NCBI GenBank assembly: GCA_030280995.1
Contig: JASXTE010000014.1
Coordinates: 8,534,656 to 8,598,655 of the forward strand
Reading direction: 5' to 3'
Origin: Hemileia vastatrix
Taxonomy: Eukaryota > Basidiomycota > Pucciniomycetes > Pucciniales > Zaghouaniaceae
Length of the DNA stretch: 64,000 nt
Position 1 is the stretch's first letter, and each line of letters starts with the position of its first letter. The notes beneath the pieces were generated by a model. That model ran no database searches. It had not been told where the DNA came from and worked only from the letters and a program-made list of their open reading frames with translations. Below are positions 11,561-23,309 of the stretch, piece after piece. A program made the translations under genes and the position numbers.

Positions 11561-12639
11561 TGTGATCTTTCAACATTGGAAGAGGCCTTTGATAGTCTGT
11601 TTTGTGCTATTTTGGTATGTCTTAATTGACATTGGTTGAATAATTGGGTGTTTTTCTAAATTTATTCAGTGAATATTGGAACTATGGGTAAGTGAGTGCT
11701 TTCATTGGATAGCCCCTGTTTTTCTCTATATTTCATGTCTTGATGACATTTTTCATATTCTAAGTTATAAGGGGTCATTTTCTCATTTTTCATTTCTAAA
11801 AGAAAGCTGTTTAATTTTGATTTTGTTTTAAGTGCTAACCTTAAGTCTTAGGTTTAAGTGCTTAGCACCATTAAGTAGAGCTAATTTAGCTCTATATTTT
11901 GTGCCCCAATGTGGTCATAGCTTAATTTTGTGTTTTAAGGGTTTTAGTAGTTGTGGTGGATTTTTCCTAGTATTTTGGGCTTTATTGGAGGTTTTTGGTG
12001 GTTTTCTGGCTTCAGGGAGGTCTGGCTACTTCGAGGCGGGCTTCCCTCCTTGGTTGTAGAAGGCTGGGGAGCGCTTTTAGAGGGTTTTTATTCAATTTGG
12101 CTCCCTAGAGCACCAAATTTGTTGCTGTGCATGGATTTTTTAGTGGTGGTCTGTGTGTACATACTGAATAAGACAGTTTGGGGGCAACATTAAGTATTGT
12201 ACAACCATCCAGAGGTGATATCATTTTTCTCACTCAGTTTTTACTGTTTTTTTCCCACAATTGGCTGTGTTTGTTGAAAGGTTAGTTCTTCATTTAACTC
12301 AAGTTTGGCAACTGGTTTCTCTGATGTAGCTTTTCAACCTGCATCAAGTATTATTGCTACTGTCTGTGCAACAAGTGCAGAGTGTTTTGTTTTTATGGTG
12401 TGGGTCTTTCTGCATTTCATGTTTCTGGTTCTTTGGTTCTCAGTGGTCTGCTATTGGCTACTGTCTTGAGTTGTTAAGCAGTCAAGAATTGTGTTGGAAG
12501 GGGTATAGTGACAGTCTCTAATTTGCTGTAGCAAATAAATCTCACCTGGTATTTTTAAAAGGGACAGGGGTTTTTCTCTCCAGTTTTACTCCAATTACCT
12601 TAGTCAAGGCCTATATCTAGCACTATAGGATTATTTGCA
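11561..12639 (+). repeat. Family C LTR (solo or rearranged copy)
   Basis: Aligns along its length with the 5' LTR at 22066-23156: start TGTGATCTTTCAACATTGG, middle block GGATAGCCCC.GTTTTTCTCTATATTTCATG, later CTGTGTGTACATACTGAATAAG, and end ACTATAGGATTATTTGCA. Flanking pentamers (GACAG, ACGGT) do not match, so no target duplication. The left neighbour is inverted internal sequence, not a proper 3' region. Confidence 0.8.
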
Positions 12640-12663
12640 ACGGTTCCTGTCAATGGATACAAA

Positions 12664-12935
12664 TGGTCTAGAAGAGTTTAACAGAGGTCCAATGGTGGTG
12701 ATAGGTGGATTCTCAGTTGCCAAAAAAAAAGTAAGTCAATTTACTGATGACGTTTGTTGTTTTTAGCTGTTCACCAGTCCTTATTGGTCCTTGTAGTCAA
12801 TGGTCCCACAGTTTCCGGCATTAATTTATTGGTGTGTCAACAACTATTTAGAAAGGCCCTCAAGTATGATTGGATAATAATGATCTAAAAGAGTTTAACG
12901 GAGGTCCAACTGTGGTGAGAGGTGGATTCTCAAGG
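12664..12935. repeat. Direct repeat pair of about 52 bp
   Basis: 12664-12717 (TGGTCTAGAAGAGTTTAACA...GGTGGATTCTCAG) and 12885-12935 (TGATCTAAAAGAGTTTAACG...GGTGGATTCTCAAG) are near-identical, separated by about 170 bp, immediately downstream of the LTR. Origin unknown; possibly leader sequence of a decayed element. Confidence 0.55.
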
Positions 12936-13675
12936 ATTTCAAAGTAAAGGTACATAGACTTTTATCTTTATGATTTATTGCTCAAACAATAGGTATAAAT
13001 ATATTATTATTATTTTATTTGGGGGGGACTTGTTAGCAAGTCCTCAACTTGAAGTCAGATGGAACTCAGACTGAAATCAGACTAAACTTTACTTTGAACT
13101 CATCTTGAGCTCTTAACAAAAAATGGATGAGTCTGTGCTGGTATAATAGTGAAATTTTAATGAATAATTTATAGAAATAACAACAAGGTAAGGTTAATAA
13201 TCCAATCCATTTGCAGAAATTTTTTCATAAAACTCATTTTCATTTTCATTTGGAATTTCACTTGATCATTAAAAAGGCTGAAAACTATACTATTTATTTA
13301 AAAATATCAATTCAACCTCTCTAATGATTTTATTCTATTTTTTTTTTGGAAAAATATAAAATAAGATCATTGGTTCATTTTATTGATAACTCCTTTTAAC
13401 CAAGAATTTGAAGCTTTTATTTTTTAATTTAAACCATACTACCTGATTTTTTTTATTTCTATTATTTCTGATTATGCAATATAATTATTTTAAATAAAAT
13501 GGATTTATTTAAGAAACATATTGAACCATCAAAATTCTCAAGTTTTTATTCTAGAATACTGTGAAAAGAATCATAATTAAAAAAAATAAAAGATAGAAAT
13601 ATGTTTTCCTAATTAATATTTCAATGAAGTCCTCTAATAGCTTCTTTACACTAAGCACCAATAATTGATAAATTG
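12936..13675. other. AT-rich spacer without recognisable gene
   Basis: Low-complexity A/T sequence, no supported reading frame, no match to other parts of the window that I can see. Confidence 0.5.
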
Positions 13676-14931
13676 TGTCAGCCAGTTGTCTAGAAGAAGG
13701 AGAAGAAAAAGAAGAAGAGAAGGAGGAAGAAGGAGAACAGGAAAAATAAAAGAAGTATTAAGGGGGTAAAAAAAAAGAAATATAATAAAAATATTATTTA
13801 AAAGAGAATTACAACAACAAATTTTGTGAGTATTGACACAACAAGAAGGACTGGTTTAATAGGGACTAATGATCAAGTAAGTATTTTTATTTCTGCTTAA
13901 ATATGAAATATAATTACTAACAGACTTAAATTAACCTCTAGTTATTTATATATTATTTCATAAAGCTTTTAGCGTCAAAAATAATAATAAAGTACTTAAA
14001 TTGTTAAAAGTATTGTATGTTATGGCAGCTAAAGGGGACTTCAAAGGTTTTTTTATAGGCAAGGAGACCACTGAAGAGCCTTCATAATGTATATAAAGAA
14101 TAGTAGTAATGTAAAACAAGATATCAAAAGAATTTTATTAAAAAAATAGAATTTGAAAGAAAAAAATGAAACAATATAATAAACCTGTGAGTAAGTAAAT
14201 ATTTTTCATACCATAAATTCCCAAAAAAATTAATTAATATAATGAGTACCAAAGTGAGTATGAGACCTGAGAACAGTTAGAAAATAAATCCTAAACAGTT
14301 ATTACAGTTAGATTTAAAGGGTTTAATTAAACAAACAAAATTATTTGCATGCCAAAATTTATGTAATCAATTTAATGCAATATTAATTGATTGTTTTAAA
14401 CATTTAAGTAATTCAATAACAAGTTTATTTAAAATAAATAATTAATTTAATGATATTACTAATTTAAAAATAGAATTTGAATACCATTTTATTAAATAAG
14501 TTTTTTAATTTATTTAATAATTTCACTGACAGAATTAAGGGTCAAATAAAAGTGCCCAATAATTATTGATAAAAATATATGACAATTTTTTATTTAATAT
14601 ATAAATTTTATTAATTAAATTTTAAGTTAATTTCATCATTACACTTATAATATATTTTTATACATAATTAATTATTAATTTATAAATATTAAATCCATAA
14701 AAATGTGCCATGATTTTATAGAATATAATATATTTTTATGTAATAAATAATTTTCTTATGAATAAAATTAATATAATAATTATTTTACTTATTAATAAAA
14801 TATTTATATAATTTTATTATTAAATAAAATATTTTATTGTAAATAAATAAAGTACATAATTTTATTCACTTATATTATTCCAATAAATTATTATGACAAG
14901 TTACAAGTCTCCTGAGATAGCCTGGTTGACA
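13676..14931 (-). repeat. 3' LTR of element A2
   Basis: Read on -, it starts TGTCAACCAGGC at 14931 right after the purine tract AGAGTGAGAAAG and ends ...AACTGGCTGACA at 13676, so the ends form a near-perfect inverted repeat. A GAA/GGA purine tract lies at 13691-13742 (pyrimidine tract in the LTR sense). A TATA-like GCCTATAAAA lies near 14051-14060, echoing GCCTATATAAGG of the other A-type LTRs. Apart from start and TATA it has little similarity to the A1 LTR. Confidence 0.72.
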
Positions 14932-14991
14932 CTTTCTCACTCTAAAATAAAAAACAAAAAAAATGCTAAGATTTTTTCTTTTTATACTTTT

Positions 14992-16140
14992 TTAAAAGGA
15001 TAGGAAGATTAGAAATATTGTTTCAAGGTATCCATGCATCATATTGGGATAATTTTTTTTATATTGCAATAAATATTCAATACCTCTTTCAGAAGTGATA
15101 ATTCTATCATTGAGATTTTTATCAACTTCTGCAGTTTCTGTGACTTCCTGAGGGTTTTTCTTAGGTCTTCCCCTTCTTTTGGGAAATAATTCACTGTTGG
15201 AAGTATAAGGTTTAAGCAAGGAAATGGGGAAAACAGAATTTTTTCTATCATATGGAGAATACAATAAGACTTCTACTGCCTTATCTACAGCCATTCTTCT
15301 AACAACAAATGGTCCAACAAAAGTATATTTGAATTGGTTGTTTCCTTGTGGATTGGAATGGACAGTAGATATCAACACTTCATCACCCTTTTTAAAGTGT
15401 GTTCTTTATGGGACTTATCACATATTTTCCTTTCATATTCAAATGCCTTATCAATACAGCTCTTAGCATATTTTCTGCATAGCTGTTGCATTTTCATAAA
15501 ATAATTTACACCAGGGTGTAGTTGCAACTTTGGTTATTTATTATTGAAAATCTGAGCAGGAGTGTTTGGGACATAACTTAACCAAAGCTCAAAAGGCTTT
15601 TTCTCAGTGACAGAATGAACAGTGCTATTATACGCAAATTCAAGACCTGGAAATAGAGTAACCCAGTCATGAGTAAGTCTTTCATTGTCTTTATATTCTA
15701 ATCCAAAGCCACAATACCTTCTAATCATATCTTCCAGAGTTTGAATCATTCTTTCAGCTAGACAATCAGTCCGAGTATGGTGAGCTTTAGATAATTTTAA
15801 CTCACAACCACATTTATCCATCAAAGATATCCCAAATCTAGATGTAAAATTTGGGTCTCTTTCAGAGATAATGTCTTTTGGAAATCCAATAATATTTAAC
15901 ATATGTGAACACCATTAGAAATCTAATTCTTTTGTGGATACATCTTTGTGGGTTGTAATAAATCAGCATATTTTGGTGAATCTATCCACTATTACCCAAC
16001 AAGAGTTATAACTGTCTTTACCTTCTACAGGAAGACCAGTGACAAAATTCATGTTAATGATTTACCAAGAGGCATCAGGCTCTTCAATTTGTTGCAAAAA
16101 TCCTGCTCTTTTACCTGTCAATCTTTTTGATTTTTGACAA
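14992..16140 (-). pseudogene. A2 integrase core and C-terminus remnant
   Basis: 15534-15902 holds the core with ISERDPNFTSRFG, HHTRTDCLAERMIQTLEDM and FAYNSTVHSVTEKKPFELW. The C-terminal barrel is at 14992-15378 (LISTVHSNPQGNNQFK..FVGPFVVRRM, then FPISLLKPYT), followed by a basic RRGRPKKNPQ tail. Stops at about 15380-15530 and 15905-16060 separate the pieces. In A2 the GPF core of the barrel is better kept than in A1. No chromodomain follows. Confidence 0.85.
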
Positions 16141-17075
16141 GAATCACAAGATTTAAAATATAATTTAGTGTCCTCAGACATATTAGCCCACCAAGCAGTG
16201 TTTTTAATTCTGATTATGGCTTTCTCAAGATCAAAATTTCCTGCTATTATGTCATCATTACAAAGTTTTAAGAGGGTTTCTTTCATGGAAGGAGGAATAA
16301 CAATTACATTTGTAAGTTTTCTCCTGTAATAAATATAACCATCTTCAATGGAAAACTTTCCCTTACTCAAAGTATTTTGGTACTTTGGAGGAAGATTCTT
16401 TATAAATGCTTGAGTAGAAGCATTCTTTGGATCATTAAAGATTTTAACTAATTTATTTAATTCAGAATATTTATTATATGAATCCAGAATTAATTGCAAT
16501 AGTTCCTCTTCCGTATCAAAAATATATATACCATGAATATTTACTGTATCATCTTCAGGTACATAAGCTGGGTTGTATACATTATTTAGAAGAGGTAATC
16601 TAGACAACATAACAACATACAAATCAAAATTTCCAGCCTTGTGAATAATAGTCATTCTACCTCTGTTTTCTTGAACAGCAAGTTGCCAGCTAAACATATG
16701 TCTATTTGGTGTTTTCAAGTTTAAGAGGTATTTCACAGCACTAAAATCAGTAACTAATTCAAACTTTTGATCATCTAGATAATAATGAAGCTTTTCTAAA
16801 GCCCATACAACTGCTAAGAACTGTAATTGAGTGGCACCATACTTCAATTCACTCCTTCTCAAGGTTCTTGAAATGTAAAAAATTTCTACTTCTGAAATTT
16901 TATCATTAATAATTTGTTTTTGGTGTAGAGCAGCTCCAAGTCCAATAAAAATTGCATCTTTATAGACGAAAAAAGGCTTGTTAAAATCTGGAAGGGCAAG
17001 GATTGGAGCTGACATCAAGATTTTCTTTAATCTATCAAAAACTTTTATAGTATCCTCATTCCATATATAAGCCAC
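16062..17075 (-). CDS. A2 RNase H - integrase zinc domain, longest open segment
   Basis: 337 codons open without a stop, the best-preserved pol segment of family A here. From the N-terminus: end of the RT connection, RNase H (FVYKDAIFIGLGAALHQKQ, LQFLAVVWALEKLHYYLDD, VMLSRLP), a linker, then the integrase zinc domain (LCNDDIIAGNFDLEK...KSCDSCQKSKRLTGKRAG). It is part of a Gag-Pol polyprotein, so the ATG at 17075 is simply the first Met after an upstream stop, not a real start. Flanking frames are broken, so the piece is an orphan. Confidence 0.8.
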   Translation of the reverse strand: MAYIWNEDTIKVFDRLKKILMSAPILALPDFNKPFFVYKDAIFIGLGAALHQKQIINDKISEVEIFYISRTLRRSELKYGATQLQFLAVVWALEKLHYYLDDQKFELVTDFSAVKYLLNLKTPNRHMFSWQLAVQENRGRMTIIHKAGNFDLYVVMLSRLPLLNNVYNPAYVPEDDTVNIHGIYIFDTEEELLQLILDSYNKYSELNKLVKIFNDPKNASTQAFIKNLPPKYQNTLSKGKFSIEDGYIYYRRKLTNVIVIPPSMKETLLKLCNDDIIAGNFDLEKAIIRIKNTAWWANMSEDTKLYFKSCDSCQKSKRLTGKRAGFLQQIEEPDASW

Positions 17076-17289
17076 ATCCTATCTAGTCAATTTGGTAAGT
17101 GGTAGGGCTATGACTTGATAATTTTTAATGTATTGTTTATAGTAGCCACACATTCCCAAGAAACTTTGTATTTACCTTACAGAAGTTGGTGCTTTTACAT
17201 TCTGGATAGCTGCAACTTTACTTTGGTCCACACATATTTGTAATCCAGAAACTACATGACTTACGACTTTCAGGGAGTGAAAACCAAAT

Positions 17290-18100
17290 TTACATTTTTT
17301 TCAAGGATAGAGTCATGTTAATTTCATCCATTTTCTGGAATACTCTTCCTAAGTGTTGGATATGTTCATCAAAAGTTTTAGAAAAAACTATGATGTCATC
17401 AATATAAACCATTAAGCATCCTTCAATTATTTCTTGATGAAATGTGTTATCCATTACTTTCTTGAATACTGAAGGGGCATTTTTAGGGCCAAAGGGAATT
17501 CTAACATATTTATAAATTCCCATATGAGTTTCAATTAGAAAAAAGTTTTGGGAGGATTTTTAACAGGTATTTGATGATAACTTTATTACCATCCAGACAG
17601 CTGATGAATTATGCACCTTTCAAGGTAGAATGTATAGATCTAATTCTGGGCAAAAGGTAAACATCATCTACGGTATAGCTATTTAAAGCTCTATAATCCC
17701 CACAGAGCCTAGATTTATCTTTCTCATAAGAGATCAAAACTGGAGAAATGGCACAATATTTAGGTGTAACATCTACTTTTTCAATAATTTTAATATTCAA
17801 TAATGTGGAGATATTAACTTCTATATCCTTTCTTTTTGTGGGAGAAGCAGGGTAAGGTTTTTTCTTTAGGCTAGGAGGTATTTTATTTAAATTTCATGAT
17901 AGAGAAATTTTCATTTCATCTTTAACCAAGCCTAACACATGGGAACCATGAGAAAAAGCCATTGGGAAAGATGTAATTAAGGCTACTATTGAATATTTTT
18001 GGTCAACAGTTAATTTATCACCAAATCCAGATGTTTCAATTTCAGATAATAATATATTCATTTCCTCTGTTTGTCTACCTTTACATTGGATCAATTAATG
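17290..18100 (-). pseudogene. A2 reverse transcriptase remnant
   Basis: 17609-17800 encodes the fingers (ISPVLISYEKDKSRLCGDYR..); 17290-17523 the palm, with PFGPKNAPSVFKKVMDNTF and catalytic YIDD (plus-strand 17395-17406). A frameshift or stop near 17530-17600 removes the link between them. 17894-18094 is the upstream connector, similar to A1 3000-3190. Enzyme role: copying element RNA into DNA. Inactive copy. Confidence 0.85.
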
Positions 18101-18108
18101 AAGAGATA

Positions 18109-18610
18109 TTAATGAGAATGAAAAATGCTTTTTAGAGGAAGAAATTTTAAATTTTTTTTCCAATTCATGCCCAAAGTAAAACAAGTGTTTGCAGGATCCA
18201 ATTTAATTCCAAACAATGTTAAATTGTCATTTCCCATAATAAACAAATTGCTTAAATTATCATTTCTCATCACAACAAAATACAAAAATAGCTCTGAAAA
18301 AACCACCATTATATTTAAAGAACACAGTGGTCTTGTATTTTCCAATGGGACATAAAACAGAACCATAACCTCTCCATTTTTCAGATCTTATAGGTAAAAA
18401 CTTGCTTTGATAATATTTATCTACTGAAGCTAGTGCTTTCTCAGACACTACACTTCCTCCAGCGCCATAGTCAAGAATAACCTCAACAATTTTACCATTT
18501 ATGATAACTGGTTCTCTCAAGGGTGATATTAAAATAGAACTGTCAGTAATATCCTTAATGATTTCAGAATTTTCTACAAAATATAAATCAACATCACAAT
18601 TCTCAGACAA
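18109..18610 (-). pseudogene. A2 aspartic protease remnant
   Basis: 18260-18610 carries the protease fold start: LREPVIINGKIVEVILDYGAGG, where the expected D-S/T-G is D-Y-G, so the catalytic loop is altered (Ser/Thr to Tyr). The following VVSEKALASVDKYY matches A1. The distal part continues in another frame to 18109. Confidence 0.7.
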
Positions 18611-18707
18611 ATTATCTAAATATTTGATATCTTTTTCTAAGACTAGAACTTCTTGAGAAGAATCATGGTCATAAGAAATATTACTATTACAGTCACTTGA
18701 GAAATCA

Positions 18708-21070
18708 TTAAATCAGCTTGAGAATTTTCATATTCCTCAGTTTGTTCAACAAGATGAATTTTATTGTCGCAAACATGTCCTTTCTTCCATTGTTTGTTAC
18801 ATATACAACAAGTGTTTGTTGCATATTTCTTTGGTGCAACTGGGGAAGAGGGTTAACCAGTTTTGTCTGGAAGTTGTTTTGAAGGTTTCTGCTGGTCATA
18901 ATAAGATTTTAAAGGATAATTTCTAGGTTCATATTTATGATTAATTAGAGCTTCATTACAGATATTAACAAAGGAAGAATGTTCTCTCACATGCTCAGTC
19001 CTTGCCACAATAAAATCTCTCATAGAATTTGGAAATGTATATAGAATTTTGTCTTTCCATATATCATAATCCATTTTTGGATCAATTTCTCTCAGAATTT
19101 TTGTTATTTTCATAAGGAAAACAATAGGTTTTTCAGGAGAGGAAGATGCATATTTAGAGGTCTCATATAATCTCTGCTGAGCAAGTCTGAATTTAGAACC
19201 ACCAAATTGATTTTCAATCAATGTTTTCCACTCTATCCACATATATGGTTGATTTTCCAATAATACAGATTAATACCACATTAAGGCTACATTGGAAATT
19301 AAAGAGATTAAGATAGAAACAATCTCTTCATCTGGCAATTTGTAGGAACTTTTTAGACTATCAATTCTTTGGATAAATTGCTTCCAATAAGATGAAGAGT
19401 CACCATCAAAGGTGGGATACTGATCCAGTTTAGGCCTATTATTCTGGCTACTGGGATGGCCCACCTTTTCATTAGAATTATTTAAGATTAATAATTCTTG
19501 AAGTTTTGACAGGTTTTCAGAAATTTCATTATTTACAGAAACAGCTGATTCATGGCCATTAAAATATTTTTTGAAAGTTGAAAAATATTTCACAGACTCA
19601 TTGTCAGGTTTTTTAATGGCTGAAATAGGAGAAGGAAATGAGCTGCTTTTTCAGGCTCTTTTCTTTATTTTTATCCAGCTTATGGGCAGCATTTTAATCT
19701 ACACCATAATGATTTACAGGTAAGGCTGAGAATTTTTCCTGTAGTTCAGACAAATGATTTTTTATCCATGGAATTTTAGACATTTGGTCATTGATTTTTG
19801 CAAGGAATAAAAAATTTCTGTCTTCATAAACTGAGAATTTTTTACTCAGAGCCTGGAAATCAACTTTCAACTTTTTCAACCCAATTTTTAGAGACTTATT
19901 TTTACTCTTTAATGAAGAATTCTCATCAATAAGGTGTTTTAATTCACTTAAAGTTTTATGCAGATGAAGATTTTTATCTGAAATAGCTCTATGATCACTT
20001 CTTATTTGTTTTTGTTGACTAAGAACAATATTCAAAGTTTCTTTTATTTTAAAATAAGCTTTATCTTGTACAGAAGAGCTCACTTTACAATGTAAATGCA
20101 AATTATTTAATATTTCACTTTCATGCACTAATATATCTCTCAAAATTTTGTCTTTTACAACATTAAACCAAGGGTATCTTTCAATATTTCCTCAGAAGTT
20201 TTCTCAAGCAAGATGTAGACTTCAGGGGAAACAGAGTCATTTTTAATTAAAAGAGAAGGATTAATTAAAGAAGTTGAATTTAAATATTAAGGCTCATCAA
20301 ATGACAATTAACTAATGACATCATTAGGGATATTCATTACAGGGATTTTTCTCTTAATAGGTTGAACAGTTCTTTCACCATTTTCAACAAGATTACCTGT
20401 TGATGAAGATTTATTACTATAAATACCAAAATTTTTATCAAAAAGATTACTTACCATGGAAAGGGAGGAAATCTCCCCTGTGCCTTCTTTCTTCCAGCTC
20501 CCTGATAAGGATTGTACTGAGGAATTAAATGTTAATTTTGTGTCCTGGATGGGCCAGAGTGTTGAGCTGATGGTTTCTGTACATTCTTCTGGTAATGGCT
20601 CATCAGGTAGTCCCATTTCCACTTTTGCACTTGTAGAGTGTTTTGAATTTGAGTGAAAGAGCTGGGTGTCTGATTGGGCTAAGGTTGAGGCTGAAGCTGA
20701 TTGGTTGGTAAAGGAGGAGCCTGAACCTGTTTGTGATTTAAAAGCTCCTGCATCTGTTTCCAGAGTGTGTCTACTCTTGCCTTGTACTTCATGTTCTCTG
20801 CCTTTAGTTATTTTATATGACTGGACATATTGTTTATTTGCTGCACCAGTGGGATATTTTTATTTTTATACCCTTTAGAGGATTTTCCTGATTGATCTGA
20901 GGCTTTACTTCTTTAAGAGTAATTGGGGGAGGGGGGTTTCCTACCCCTCCTGAAATTTCTATGTCCTGAAGAAGATGAAGGTTTTTTGTTAGCTGAAGAA
21001 TTTTTGTAAATTACTTTTGAAGAACCTGCAGATTCATCATCAACATCCACATCAATTTCATCAACATGAA
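18708..21070 (-). pseudogene. A2 gag remnant
   Basis: From the 5' end: a Ser/Pro/Lys-rich N-terminus (20660-21070, matching A1 at about 200-660), a region at 20308-20622, a coiled coil at 19694-20143 with regular Leu/Ile spacing, a capsid part at 19270-19593 (KLDQYPTFDGDSSSYWKQF) and 18853-19260 (FRLAQQRLYETSKYAS...SMRDFIVARTEHV), then a CCIC..QWKKGHVC zinc knuckle near 18760-18810. Breaks between the pieces are stops or frameshifts. It shows the domain order of family A gag better than A1. Confidence 0.75.
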
Positions 21071-21073
21071 GTT

Positions 21074-21951
21074 TGTCAGCCAGGCTGCTAGACTCACCCA
21101 GTAAAATAATTAATTATTTCCTGTGATGAAGCTATGCCTTTTTTATTTTCTATAAATTATAAAGGTAATTTAATTTAATTTAATTTAAATTTACTTGTCA
21201 GAAATCAACTAATTACAAAAAAGTAAAATTATTAAATAATTAAAAATTAATATTATTTATCCCTCATATTTCATTTCCTTACAATGTCCTCAATGAAAGT
21301 TTGAGAGAAATAAATATAATTATTAAAATAAAACTTAATATTAAAATTAAAATAATTATATACTAGAAATTTAAATTACCTATTTAAAAATGACACTTAC
21401 AGTAATTTTTAAATAAACCAATTTATTTCTGACTTATACAATAAATACGTATTTTTAACACCTTCTTTATAGAAAAACTTTATTATTTGAAAATACTTTT
21501 CTGGAATATTCCTTTTCTTCCCCCATACTCCTGTATTTAGGACTTTAACTCTGTGCTTTGAATTTTATTTGAAAAAAATTTTCTGGAATATTCTTTTTCT
21601 TATCTCATTTTCCTGTATATAGGATATTTTTCCTCTGTGCTTTGTCTCTCTATTTCCTATATAAGGCCTCCCTTTTCTGGTTGTTTTGATCCATTACTTA
21701 CTTACTTACTTATTTTATTAAATTATTTAAATCAAAATATTTATTAATATTATTTATTATTTCAGTAATTACAATATAGTAGTTCTAAATTGTAAGTCAT
21801 AATAGTAATTATAAAAATTCTACCTCTTTGCATTTGAGTAAACAAAATAAAAGAAACATATGTACCTTTGACTTTGATAACCCAAAAATCTACCTATCTC
21901 CATCGTTGGACCTCTATTAAAAATCTTCTAGACCATAAGGACCCTTCAACA
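21074..21951 (+). repeat. A-type LTR, + orientation, abutting the 5' end of A2
   Basis: Starts TGTCAGCCAGGCTGCTAGAC and matches the A1 LTR along its length, including TATATAAGGCCTCCC at 21658 and the distal CTTCTAGACC block; ends near TTCAACA. It is opposite in orientation to A2 and directly abuts its truncated gag. Flanking pentamers (AAGTT, CTTGA) differ, so it is not a simple solo-LTR insertion with target duplication. Confidence 0.78.
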
Positions 21952-22065
21952 CTTGATGACCTTTCCAAATCATTGATGGCGCATTGATATCTTGAAGCCA
22001 GCAACTGAAGGACCATTGACAAAAAAGTAACAGTAGGATGAGGTGACGACTAAAATTACAAAATT

Positions 22066-23156
22066 TGTGGTCTTCCAACATTGGCAGGTGCCTTTGTTAA
22101 GTTGTTTGGCGCTGTTTGTGCATGTCTTAATTGGCATCTGTTGAAGAATTGTATGTTTTTCTGGTTTTATTCTGTGAACGTTGGGACTGCAGGTATTTGG
22201 GTACTATCATTGGATAGCCCCGGTTTTTCTCTATATTTCATGTCCATTTAATATTTTTCATATTCTAAGTTTTAAGCGGTCATTTCCTCATTTTTCAGTT
22301 ACAAAAGATAGCTGTTTAATTTTTTTTTTGTGTTTTACAGGCTAACCTTAAGTCTTAGGGTAACGTGATTATTACCATTAGATAGGGCTAATTTAGTTCT
22401 ATATTTCATGTCTCAATTTTATTATAGCATAATTCTGTGTTTTAAGGGTTTTAGTAGTTGTAGTGAATTTTTCTAAGTAGATTAGGTGTTTTTACTGGTT
22501 TTCTGGCTTCAGGGAGGCCGGGCTGCTTCAGGGGGCATCTATGACGTCGGGCAGCCTGCCCACCTCTGTTTGAGAAGGTTGGGGAGCGCTTCTGGAGGGT
22601 TTTTATTCAATTTGGCTGGTACAGGCACCAAATTTGTTAGTGTGCATGGGCTCTTAGATAGTGGTCTGTGTGTACATACTGAATAAGACAGTTTGGGGCA
22701 ACTTTAATTATCATACAACCATCTGGAGGTGATATCTTTCTTCCTCACTCAGTTTTAACTGTTTTTTGACCACAATTGGCTGTGTTTGTTGCAAGGTTAG
22801 TTCTTCATTTAATTCAACTTTAGCAACAGGTTCTCTGGTATAGTCTTGCAAGCTATTTCAAGTATTATTGCTGTCTCTGGTGTGGATTTGCAGCCTACAT
22901 CAAGTATCTTTGCTTTCTCTGGTGTGGACATTGGTCTAAATTTCAGTTCTTTGGTCTGGTAGTCTGTATGGGGACTACTTTCTTGGCTCATCAAGCAGTC
23001 AAGTGTGTTGAAAAAGGGGCTTTAGCGAAAAGGAACCAACTTACTTTAGCAAGTTAATCTCACTCTATTTTTCTAAAGGGACAGGGGATTTTCTCTCTGG
23101 TTTTTCTCCAACTGCCTTGGTCAAGGCCTATAGCTAGTACAATAGGATTGTCTACA
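22066..23156 (+). repeat. 5' LTR of element C
   Basis: Begins TGTGGTCTTCCAACATTGG and ends ...GATTGTCTACA, 1.09 kb. Copies at 11561-12639 and, truncated, at 45829-46297 and 62391-62859. The 3' end is set by the primer-binding-like site 4 nt later. Confidence 0.85.
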
Positions 23157-23160
23157 TTTC

Positions 23161-23177
23161 TGGTGCCCGACGTGGGG
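23161..23177 (+). promoter_or_regulatory. Primer-binding-like site of element C
   Basis: TGGTGCCCGACGTGGGG just inside the 5' LTR has the TGG(C/T)GCCCGA form of retroelement primer-binding sites complementary to a tRNA 3' end. The tRNA cannot be named from this window. Confidence 0.65.
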
Positions 23178-23309
23178 TAGAACTTCCTAGTTCTTTGGAA
23201 TCTCTATTTTCTTTGGTTGGCTCTTTTTGTTGTTTTGGTCTGGAGGAATGGCTTCTGTTTCCTCTATTCCTGTGTGACTGTAAGTGGGGGAGATGGTCCT
23301 CCTGCTGTG

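Larger units (their letters stand above)
13676..21073 (-). mobile_element. Element A2: decayed Ty3/gypsy element related to A1
   Basis: On the - strand the order is gag (near 21070 down to 18700), protease, RT, RNase H, integrase, purine tract, LTR. Protein similarity to A1 is clear in each domain. The 5' end is cut at 21073, where a + strand A-type LTR begins; no 5' LTR in the - orientation is present. Stops and frameshifts throughout. Confidence 0.88.

Noticed and set aside
6132..21951. The two + strand A-type LTRs (6132 and 21074) as the ends of one element
   Set aside because: Between them lie inverted element A2, an inverted family C fragment and a C LTR, and no + strand gag/pol. The first LTR clearly ends A1.
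23161..23177. A vertebrate-type retrovirus because of the TGGTGCCCGA primer site
   Set aside because: The pol proteins are fungal Ty3 type and there is no env; the primer-site form alone is not diagnostic.
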